From Oscillatoriales cyanobacterium (GTDB lineage Bacteria; Cyanobacteriota; Cyanobacteriia; Cyanobacteriales; Laspinemataceae), in the NCBI GenBank assembly GCA_011390955.1, contig JAABRM010000049.1:1-54098 (forward strand): a stretch of 54,098 nucleotides of DNA, read 5' to 3'. Shown here one piece after another: positions 9,045-15,696 of the stretch; the first letter of the stretch is position 1, and the number at the start of each line of letters is the position of its first letter. The position numbers and the translations under genes were made by a program. The notes beneath the pieces are model-generated. The model made no database searches. It was not told the DNA's origin and saw only the letters and a list, made by a program, of their open reading frames with translations.

Positions 9045-9746
9045 TTAATAAAGCTTGTCGTAACGAGAGGTTTCGGCTTCCGGGGCTGGGCGATCGTATA
9101 AATAATCTGCTCTGGGATTATCCTGAGTCGATTTGGATTTAGCTTTAGCTTTAGCCGCACTGCGTTTGAGGGCTTGTAAGCGGGCTTCATATTTCGCCCG
9201 GAGTCGCTTTTTCGGGGTTTGTTCGATTAAAGTTTTCAGGGCACTACCCAGACTCTTGTAAGCATTAGGCAGAGAATAGCCAAAGCGAGTGGCGATCGCG
9301 ATCGCTCGTTCGTCCGCGTCAATAGCTTCTTTTAAAGTCTTTTCGCCGTTATTTTTCTGATAAAGACGATAACCAGAAACTCCACATAATGCCAAAGCCA
9401 ACAAGAGGAGTAAACCATCTTGAACCCAAAGTTCACCAACCGCCCCCCCCAAACCAATTGCCAGGGCAGCCATTTCCCAGCCTTCTCTAGGAATCGTATC
9501 GTTTTGAATCCGCGCCACTTCATGCCAAAGCAACAAGTTACGCTGATCCATCGCTAAATTTTCCCAGCGCACCAGATCCACTTGGATTTCTACCTGGTCG
9601 CTGCCAATTTCCTCGGTACGGATCAGGGGTGGATTGACTTCCACGCTTTTTTCCACCATGACCCAGCTTTGCAATTCCGGCGGCAATAAGCCTTTTAGCC
9701 GCCGTAGTTCATTCATATCCGCTTTTGTGGTCGTAAAAGAGGTCAT
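9045..9746 (-). CDS. DUF3318 family membrane protein
   Basis: 233 residues from the ATG at 9746, which has a GGGGAG ribosome-binding site; a TTG four codons upstream overlaps that site and is less likely. The N-terminal half carries the family's conserved LWHEVARIQND and REGWEMAALAIGLGGA. A hydrophobic hairpin of two membrane segments follows (about 97-134). The rest is a basic, helical, Ala/Lys-rich cytoplasmic tail (AAKAKAKSKS). DUF3318 is essentially confined to cyanobacteria and has no known function. No operon partner: the next gene on the same strand starts after a 335-bp gap that contains a dispersed repeat element. Family assignment is good, role unknown. Confidence 0.82.
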   Translation of the reverse strand: MTSFTTTKADMNELRRLKGLLPPELQSWVMVEKSVEVNPPLIRTEEIGSDQVEIQVDLVRWENLAMDQRNLLLWHEVARIQNDTIPREGWEMAALAIGLGGAVGELWVQDGLLLLLALALCGVSGYRLYQKNNGEKTLKEAIDADERAIAIATRFGYSLPNAYKSLGSALKTLIEQTPKKRLRAKYEARLQALKRSAAKAKAKSKSTQDNPRADYLYDRPAPEAETSRYDKLY

Positions 9747-9869
9747 AACGCTCCCCAAAGGTTTGCCTACAAGAAAAAACTTGTCATAATCATAAATCGT
9801 AACAATTTTTCGGCGATCGGTGTTCTTCGGTGTTCTATCGGGTTCTATCGGGTTCTATAGCAGAGATGC

Positions 9870-10024
9870 TAAGTAGGTGAACATAATGAATTGCACTTTT
9901 CATTTCCCGACGTAAATCCTTGGATTCCCGTCGGAGTTTACCCCCGCGAAGGCCGCCATCGGCGGGAATGACAGCTTTTGATCTAATAGGGTCTGTGTTG
10001 AATTTATTTATGCACATCTACTTA
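9870..10024 (+). mobile_element. Dispersed element with terminal inverted repeats, copy 2
   Basis: Starts TAAGTAGGTGAACATAATGA and ends ATTTATGCACATCTACTTA, with the conserved core GGATTCCCGTCGGAGTTTAC and the hairpin CCGCCATCGGCGGGAATGAC. It lies between the sugar transferase gene and the DUF3318 gene. The sequence just before it (about 9812-9862) is a decamer tandem, TCGGTGTTCT then ATCGGGTTCT. Confidence 0.8.
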
Positions 10025-10081
10025 TTGCCGTGCCAGAGAGTACAAGACAGATCGGCGCCGTCCTCAAGGTAAATTGTTTAA

Positions 10082-11509
10082 TTAATAGGCTCCTTCTTTG
10101 GCGATGACCACTTTAATGGTCTGGAACAGAATCCGAAAATCTAAGGCGATCGACCAATTTTGAATATAAGTCAGGTCTAAGCGAAATACATCATCAAAAT
10201 CCACCACATCAGATCGGCCAGAAACTTGCCACAAGCCGGTAATTCCGGGCAAAACTTCTTGGCGAATAAAGTGGTGGGCGGAAAAGCGTTCCACGTCTCG
10301 CAGGGGGAAAGGACGCGGACCGACTAAACTCATTTCCCCGCGCAAAACATTAAAAATTTGCGGCAGTTCATCCAAACTATAGCGACGTAAAAATTTACCC
10401 ACACGGGTGACTCTAGGGTCATCTTTCATTTTAAACATCACCCCACCCTGGAGTTCATTTTGGGCTTCGAGTTGCTTTTGTAACTTTTCCGCATTGGCCA
10501 CCATAGTGCGAAACTTCCAAATTTTGAAGTGACTTCCCTTGAGTCCGACCCGGGTTTGTTTGTATAAGATTGGGCCGGGTGAGTCAAATTTAATGGCAAT
10601 GGCGATCGCTAAGAGAATCGGACTCAGGCACATCATAATAATGCTGCCTGCGATCAAGTCAAAACCGCGTTTGATCCAATAATCACCGCCAATAATCGGT
10701 GGAGAACGAAACCGCATCGTGGGGATGCCATTGAGCATTTTGATTTCCGACCATTGAATCGGCAATTCCAGTCCCACAGGGAGGATCCGCAGATGAATTC
10801 CCGCTGCTTTCAGTTCCCAGTAGAGGAAAATTTGATCGGTGATAAACAACTGCGAGCAAATAAACACTTCATTCACTTCTTTTCGGGTTAGCCGTTGGAT
10901 CATTGGCGACCAATCGTGTTGTGTATTTTTGACAAAAATTTCTTGGCGATCGCAAATTTTAAACTGTTGAGCCTTCTGAAGAAATTTTTGAGCCTGATAA
11001 ATATCTTTCGGTGTGCCAACTAAACCAATGCGTTGCCGAATCAACCCTTTTTGCCGTAAAGAAACAATGGTTAATTGCAAAATCAATCGTTCTACCATGA
11101 CAAAAGTCATAGTAAGCAGCCAGGACAATAAGAAGGTTGACCGGGCAATCACCGCCTCTGGCTCATAAAGATAACCCAGCATTAATAAAACAACCTGAGC
11201 CATTGTCAGGGATTTAAGCAAGTTCAAATAGTTACGCTGTTTATCATCAGTGCCGTAGATGCCTGATGAAGCAGAAATCCCCACAGTAATCAACAAGATA
11301 GGTAGCAAAAATGCTGGCTGTGAGTCATCACCCCCTAACAGATTAAAGGTATTAGTGGTATTTCCCAGATAATCTGCCATAATCCAGGCCCCGGCGATCA
11401 TCAAGCTATCGAGGATCAGAAGAGTTCCCACCCTTAACCAGCCGATGCCAGTACCGCGAGTTAGGGAAGTAATAATCGGAGCGCGTATATCAAGCCGTTG
11501 TTTAGACAT
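10082..11509 (-). CDS. Polyprenyl-phosphate sugar-1-phosphate transferase (exopolysaccharide initiation)
   Basis: 475 residues. The N-terminal third has four to five membrane helices (about 25-160). A Rossmann-like middle domain follows (about 165-260), then the C-terminal bacterial sugar transferase domain (about 275-475). That domain has a membrane entry helix (KRGFDLIAGSIIMMCLSP), KIWKFRTM, the catalytic DELPQIFNVLRGEMSLVGPR and PGITGLWQVSGR. This is the WbaP/CpsE-type architecture. The enzyme moves a sugar-1-phosphate from a UDP-sugar to undecaprenyl phosphate and so starts assembly of an exopolysaccharide or O-antigen repeat unit at the inner face of the plasma membrane. An AAGG ribosome-binding site precedes the ATG. 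No other polysaccharide genes are nearby, so the sugar is unknown. Confidence 0.93.
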   Translation of the reverse strand: MSKQRLDIRAPIITSLTRGTGIGWLRVGTLLILDSLMIAGAWIMADYLGNTTNTFNLLGGDDSQPAFLLPILLITVGISASSGIYGTDDKQRNYLNLLKSLTMAQVVLLMLGYLYEPEAVIARSTFLLSWLLTMTFVMVERLILQLTIVSLRQKGLIRQRIGLVGTPKDIYQAQKFLQKAQQFKICDRQEIFVKNTQHDWSPMIQRLTRKEVNEVFICSQLFITDQIFLYWELKAAGIHLRILPVGLELPIQWSEIKMLNGIPTMRFRSPPIIGGDYWIKRGFDLIAGSIIMMCLSPILLAIAIAIKFDSPGPILYKQTRVGLKGSHFKIWKFRTMVANAEKLQKQLEAQNELQGGVMFKMKDDPRVTRVGKFLRRYSLDELPQIFNVLRGEMSLVGPRPFPLRDVERFSAHHFIRQEVLPGITGLWQVSGRSDVVDFDDVFRLDLTYIQNWSIALDFRILFQTIKVVIAKEGAY

Positions 11510-11800
11510 TGCCTTTCTAGATGCACTTACCGCCCATCGGTGAGCTTATGTGCCGATAATATTTGTGAACTTATCTGTGTTTCTTATATAGATATACCCC
11601 GATCGACTCTCCACCAGTGTACACGCAGGTAATCAGTTTTTTACCATTTGCTCTTGGCGGATTGGCGAAAAAATCAAAACTCAGTTTCGGATCCCCAGAT
11701 ATCTAATAATTTCCTCGCCTCCGACTTAGGAATATTCAGATCCGTGTGACTTTAAAAGGAGTCGCCCCGCGTCGAATCTAGGCATGATGGAGATTTCGTT

Positions 11801-12175
11801 GTGGATATTAAGAAAAAATCCTGGCGATTCAGCATATTTCAGCATCCTAATGCCGAGATATTTATCTGCTGGAAAAATCAATCCTTATCAGTGCGATTCG
11901 CGGAAGCGATCCGCTTTGCGGAATCGCTCAATTTGAGGATACACTTATATTTGGAGCAAGAGTCTTCCCCAGGCTATTGTACTGTCCCCCGTCCATACCT
12001 GTTGCCTAAAAGCCAGCCGAGAATTGATTTTTCTGCTTTTATTCAGTTTACCCCAATTCGCTCCTCGATCGCTCAAGAATTTGCCCTCATCTTAAACCGC
12101 GATCGGGGGAATGACAATGCCCATTTCTCAACATCAAAGCCCATCATCTTCACGGCATTTGTTAATGAAATTTAA
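11801..12175 (+). CDS. Doubtful small hypothetical protein
   Basis: 124 codons from a GTG with no clear ribosome-binding site. I do not recognise the product. A dispersed palindromic element (11893-11927) lies inside it and is translated as FAEAIRFAESL. A competing frame starting ATGATGGAG at 11784 is also open until TGA at about 11935. The composition is not clearly coding and the frame ends 26 bp from the convergent neighbour. It is listed because it fills an otherwise gene-free 690-bp stretch (11510-12201), but it may well be non-coding DNA with promoter function for the sugar transferase gene. Confidence 0.25.
   Translation: MDIKKKSWRFSIFQHPNAEIFICWKNQSLSVRFAEAIRFAESLNLRIHLYLEQESSPGYCTVPRPYLLPKSQPRIDFSAFIQFTPIRSSIAQEFALILNRDRGNDNAHFSTSKPIIFTAFVNEI
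11893..11927. repeat. Palindromic dispersed repeat
   Basis: Imperfect palindrome: GCGATTC...AAGCG, ATC loop, CGCTT...GAATCGC. It is of the HIP1-related stem type that is scattered through filamentous cyanobacterial genomes. Confidence 0.6.
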
Positions 12176-12201
12176 CATTTCACCCGCTAACATTTTCGGC
12201 T

Positions 12202-12813
12202 TTAACAAATAGGCCGCCGATTGGGTTTGACCGCATGAATATACTCGCTGCCCGCATCGGGCCATCCTCGGCGATGGGCAGCGTGTGCCGGTTGACCCCA
12301 ACCTAGTTGTAAAACAATTTCCAAAAAATCCGACTTCTCCCACCGACAAAGACTAGCCCATTCGGTTCTCTGGGCGATCGCTTTGACCTCGGTGGGCAGA
12401 ATTTGCCGACAGTCTTTACCATAATTCACCATTAAATATAAATCCATCCCCTCGGTGACTTGCTGCCAAAAAGCGATCGCGGCATCCTTGAATTCCCTGA
12501 GAATCGCCAGATCCTGGGGAATAGCGATCAGCCGTTCATCTACCACTGGATACTTGAGAGTTTTCTCCTCGATCGTCAGACTATGCCAGACCAGACCGGA
12601 TACTTGATGCTCTATCTGATATCGGTGAATCATTCCTTGAAAATCTTGATAAGCCGCGAACTTTTGAATCGGTTCTGGTTTGAGAATTTTGTCAATCACT
12701 GGATTAAACTCAGAAATCGTCGCACTCAGGTTGAGACGTTTACCACTGAGGCAAGCTTGACGCTCTGATTCTAAAATTTTAATCAGTTCTTGTGTATTGT
12801 GTATCTTTTTCAT
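12202..12813 (-). CDS. Conserved-looking hypothetical protein
   Basis: 203 residues from the ATG at 12813 (MKKIHNTQEL). A TTG 23 codons upstream is also possible but gives a lysine-rich extension. I do not recognise a domain. The sequence reads as a compact mixed alpha/beta soluble protein with no signal peptide or membrane helix. Notable stretches are MIHRYQIEHQVSGLVWHSL, FWQQVTEGMDLYLMVNYGKD and a C-terminal GWGQPAHAAHRRGWPDAGS. Codon use and HIP1 density match its neighbours, so it is probably a real gene. It is followed upstream by a 416-bp gap and does not look operonic. Function unknown. Confidence 0.6.
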   Translation of the reverse strand: MKKIHNTQELIKILESERQACLSGKRLNLSATISEFNPVIDKILKPEPIQKFAAYQDFQGMIHRYQIEHQVSGLVWHSLTIEEKTLKYPVVDERLIAIPQDLAILREFKDAAIAFWQQVTEGMDLYLMVNYGKDCRQILPTEVKAIAQRTEWASLCRWEKSDFLEIVLQLGWGQPAHAAHRRGWPDAGSEYIHAVKPNRRPIC

Positions 12814-13229
12814 AGACGAATCCGATCTTTTTTTCGCTAATGTAACCTTTTTTTGCGATTTACCTAGGGCTAAAAAAGACAATATAGATCGGTGGCCGCC
12901 GATTAAATGTTACTGACGTACAATTATCCATAAACCATTAAGGAGATTTTTCCTTGGTTAAATGCGACCCCCTCAAAAATCAATCATCTGGCAATTGGAA
13001 AAAACCGCGATTTTCGGGCAAACAGCAGTCAAAACATATTTGACGTTTCAGAAATATTAAACAAGAATAAATTCAGGAGCAAAACCTGCCCAAATTGGGG
13101 TATTTTTGATTTATTGTTTGATTTTACCGAGCAGAAAATTATCAATTCAGCCTGGAGATAATGATGATGATTTCATTACCCCCAGCCTGATGCTTAACTG
13201 CCTATTTTTTGACTATTTTTAGTCAAAAT
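12814..13229. other. Intergenic region with a hairpin and a possible micro-ORF
   Basis: A strong ribosome-binding site (AAGGAG, about 12940) precedes two possible micro-ORFs on the plus strand: a TTG frame at 12954-13043 (29 aa) and an ATG frame at 12962-13060 (MRPPQKSIIWQLEKTAIF..., 32 aa). Neither is recognised. A perfect hairpin, TTTTGACTA-tttt-TAGTCAAAA, at 13207-13228 lies directly after the stop codon of the next minus-strand gene and may be its terminator. Confidence 0.4.
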
Positions 13230-13868
13230 TTACAGGGATAATTCGGTATTAAATTCATTTACCGTTCGTTGCTTCAGGTCTTGAGACTCACTGCGAATGG
13301 GCAAGTTATACATTTTACGAAAAGCATTATCTACTTCGATAAATGGCACTTGTCCTTTGGCATTAAAAACAACATTGCCCGATTGATTGAAAACTAAGAC
13401 TTGCGGCACGACTCCTTCGTAGTAGTAGCCCGGTTCTGTCTGGAGATATTTGGCTTTGACCGGAATAGAATCGACCATGATCGGCAAAATATCCGTGGAT
13501 CGGCCATAGAATGCCTGCAACTGGGAAACGACATTGGCATACTGCTTAGAATCCTGGCTATCATCCACATAAAAGACAAGAAGAGTGCCTCTCTCTTGAT
13601 TGGCCAGGGCTTGTTCTAACGTAGCCTTTGGCGGTACGAGAGAACCATTGCCCCCATACAGGGCGTAGATATTCCCATCAAAACGATCGTCTTTGAGACC
13701 AGCGATCGCCTCGGGCATTTGACTAAACACCAGAAAACTGAAAGTCATCAACAGGGTTAGCAAAACACTGGCAATCAATCGACGAGGTTGGCGATCGCCC
13801 TGGGGAATGAAATTGAAGCCACTACGGAAACGAGCAAAAAATTGAGCAAAAATTTGAGCAAAAATCAT
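13230..13868 (-). CDS. Membrane-anchored thioredoxin-fold protein, PSI-accumulation-factor-like
   Basis: 212 residues from the ATG at 13868; a TTG at 13973 would add 35 residues and cannot be excluded. One membrane helix (LIASVLLTLLMTFSFLVFSQ) is followed by a lumenal thioredoxin-like fold. The strand-helix core reads GTLLVFYVDDSQDSKQYANV, and the cis-Pro strand is VVPQVLVFNQSGNVVF. The CXXC redox pair is missing: DDSQDSKQ stands in its place. This matches the cyanobacterial family annotated as a thylakoid photosystem I accumulation factor, from memory of the Synechocystis slr1796 type; that identification is moderate. The gene sits about 125 bp after crr6 on the same strand (20 bp if the TTG start is used). 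That suggests co-expression of two photosynthetic-complex biogenesis factors. Confidence 0.75.
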   Translation of the reverse strand: MIFAQIFAQFFARFRSGFNFIPQGDRQPRRLIASVLLTLLMTFSFLVFSQMPEAIAGLKDDRFDGNIYALYGGNGSLVPPKATLEQALANQERGTLLVFYVDDSQDSKQYANVVSQLQAFYGRSTDILPIMVDSIPVKAKYLQTEPGYYYEGVVPQVLVFNQSGNVVFNAKGQVPFIEVDNAFRKMYNLPIRSESQDLKQRTVNEFNTELSL

Positions 13869-13993
13869 AGAAGTGAAACTTAAAATTTGACGGGAAATTT
13901 TGAGCCAAAATTGAGCGGGTGGAATACCGAGCAAAAATACCCCCGATAGAATGCGACGATGGAGCCGGGACAACGGAGTAAATTCCGCAAGAC

Positions 13994-14476
13994 TTAGGCT
14001 TCAGCTTCGAGAAAGTCAAACAAGGACTCATCTAAGTCGTAACCCAATAAATTGGCCATCGACATGAGTTTAGATTTGCTGGGTAGACCTTGGCATTTTA
14101 ACCATTGGGCGATCGCAAAAATTTTTTGCATCAAGAAAATTTCCAAGGCTTCTGGATTGTACTGAATTCCTTCAGTCCGATGAAACTGATGTGGCACCAG
14201 CATCGCTGCATAGCGACCGAGTTCGCCGGATTTCCAGTCCAGACAGACTGGCAACCAAGGATAACAAGCATCTAAGCGAATAAACCACATCCGAATTTCG
14301 GGAATTTCCGAAAGTTCGCGGGGATCGGTCGGTTCGCGGGGATAATCGATTTGAAACTGTAAGTCGGCTGCACAAGCCGCCACTGCATCTTGTTGCCACG
14401 GTTTAATCACTCTTTCAGCTACAGAGATATCTAAAGAACCGAAGCACTCAGAATTGACGGTGATTAGATTTGCCAT
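13994..14476 (-). CDS. crr6: CRR6 family NDH-1 (NdhI) maturation factor
   Basis: 160 residues from the ATG at 14476; a GTG two codons upstream is an alternative. The core IRMWFIRLDACYPWLPV, LDWKSGELGRYAAMLVPHQF and TEGIQYNPEALEIFLMQKIF is the signature of CRR6 (DUF1817). In plants, CRR6 is needed to assemble NdhI into the hydrophilic arm of the NDH-1 complex, which runs cyclic electron flow around photosystem I. The cyanobacterial homologue is soluble, and this one lacks signal or membrane segments. Length is normal for the family. It lies directly upstream of the thylakoid thioredoxin-fold gene and diverges from the PerR-like regulator, so promoters for both directions sit in the 288-bp gap at 14477-14764. 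Confidence 0.85.
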   Translation of the reverse strand: MANLITVNSECFGSLDISVAERVIKPWQQDAVAACAADLQFQIDYPREPTDPRELSEIPEIRMWFIRLDACYPWLPVCLDWKSGELGRYAAMLVPHQFHRTEGIQYNPEALEIFLMQKIFAIAQWLKCQGLPSKSKLMSMANLLGYDLDESLFDFLEAEA

Positions 14477-14764
14477 TGCCACCAGAAGAAGAACGAATTG
14501 CTCAAGTCAGGAATATTTTACAGTTTTCTACCCATGTAGTCTATCAAACCTCGTGCCTTGATTCAGTTGTCGATCGCTTAAAATAACTCTGTAATACAGG
14601 GATTGATTCTGGGATTTCCTCTTTGGATGCCTGCCACAAACGGCATTGACTCAATTACGATAGAATGAACCATGCAAAACTGACTGGGATGCCCCAAAAA
14701 ATGGAGCCAATAAAGTCACTGATAAAAAAATCAAGAAAGTGAGGTCAGAACCAAAGGAGTGGCT

Positions 14765-15358
14765 GTGAAAAAAATTTCCTCTTTAGAAGATGCGTTAAAC
14801 CAATGTCGAGATTTAGGGATGCGGATGAGCCGTCAGAGACGGTTTGTTTTGGAACTGCTGTGGCAGGTGCGGGAACATCTGTCGGCGCGGGAAATTTACG
14901 ATCGCCTCAATCGAGAAGGCAAAGCCATCGGTCATACTTCGGTTTATCAAAATCTCGAAGCCTTATCCGCTCAAGGGGTTATCGAATGTATCGAGCGTTC
15001 CGATGGCCGTCTCTATGGGAACATCAGCGACTCCCACAGTCACATCAACTGTATCAACACGGGTCAACTTTTGGATATTTATGTAACATTACCAGAAGAA
15101 CTGATCGAACAAGTAGAAAAGCAAACTGGCGTCCGAATTACTGATTACCGCATTGATTTTTACGGTTATCGATTGTCTGGGGCTGAAGCCTCTGAACCCC
15201 CTACCGTGAGGAATTCTCAGGATTTATCCGCATCCTCGCCTTTGGCTCCTAACGAGGATCCTCTGAGGAGCGAATCCAGCCCTCAACCGATCGCACCGAT
15301 TCCCCCTTGGTCAGAACATGGTACAGAGGAGTCATCCGCGATCGGATTAGACTTCTGA
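14765..15358 (+). CDS. perR: Fur-family regulator of the PerR/FurC type
   Basis: 197 residues from the GTG at 14765. The AAAGGAG ribosome-binding site overlaps the earlier GTG at 14759, so the later start fits better. A winged-helix DNA-binding domain (RMSRQRRFVLELLW, LSAREIYDRL, HTSVYQNLEAL, residues about 15-75) is followed by the dimerisation/metal domain with HSHINC. The text IECIERSDGRLYGNISDSHSH is typical of Synechocystis PerR and Anabaena FurC, which repress peroxide-defence genes until metal-catalysed oxidation. Unlike iron-sensing Fur, it lacks the paired CxxC zinc sites. A Pro/Ser-rich tail of about 45 residues after FYGYR is an extension beyond the usual end. Transcribed divergently from crr6. 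Confidence 0.88.
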   Translation: MKKISSLEDALNQCRDLGMRMSRQRRFVLELLWQVREHLSAREIYDRLNREGKAIGHTSVYQNLEALSAQGVIECIERSDGRLYGNISDSHSHINCINTGQLLDIYVTLPEELIEQVEKQTGVRITDYRIDFYGYRLSGAEASEPPTVRNSQDLSASSPLAPNEDPLRSESSPQPIAPIPPWSEHGTEESSAIGLDF

Positions 15359-15696
15359 GGAATTGATATTTTCTGCTGAATGTGGTAAAGCGATCGGGCA
15401 AGGTGCTTGTAAATCGGATGAGTCAGGATTTGGGATTGATTCAATGGTGACAGGGTTTTAAATCAATCTCTGGCGATCGCGAAAAAATCACCAAATCCCA
15501 ACCATATTCAGAGAAATGACTCTCGGAACTGAAGAAAGTCAGAGAATGTCAACTCAGATATTAGTCAGAATCAGCCGGAGAGGACTTAATCGGTATATTT
15601 GTTTCGGTATATTTGTTATTTAACACTTGCAAAATACTTGCAAAATGAATATTTAGGACTAAAACTGGTGTTGATCTGGTAGGGATTATATAAACT
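15359..15696. other. Intergenic region before the helical-repeat gene
   Basis: No gene seen. Its distal part carries two pairs of perfect tandem repeats (listed separately) and an AT-rich -10-like TATATAAAC a few bases upstream of the ATG at 15697. Confidence 0.5.
15590..15646 (+). promoter_or_regulatory. Two tandem repeat pairs upstream of the 15697 gene
   Basis: TCGGTATATTTGTT occurs twice back to back (15590-15603, 15604-15617). ACTTGCAAAAT occurs twice back to back (15625-15635, 15636-15646). They end 50 bp before the ATG, which fits iterated binding sites or slippage products. No regulator is assigned. Confidence 0.4.

Noticed and set aside
8730-9142. Long open frames rich in Leu/Val/Cys or Asn/Gln across the heptamer array
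   Set aside because: They are translations of period-7 DNA repeats, open on both strands and in several frames, without ribosome-binding sites.
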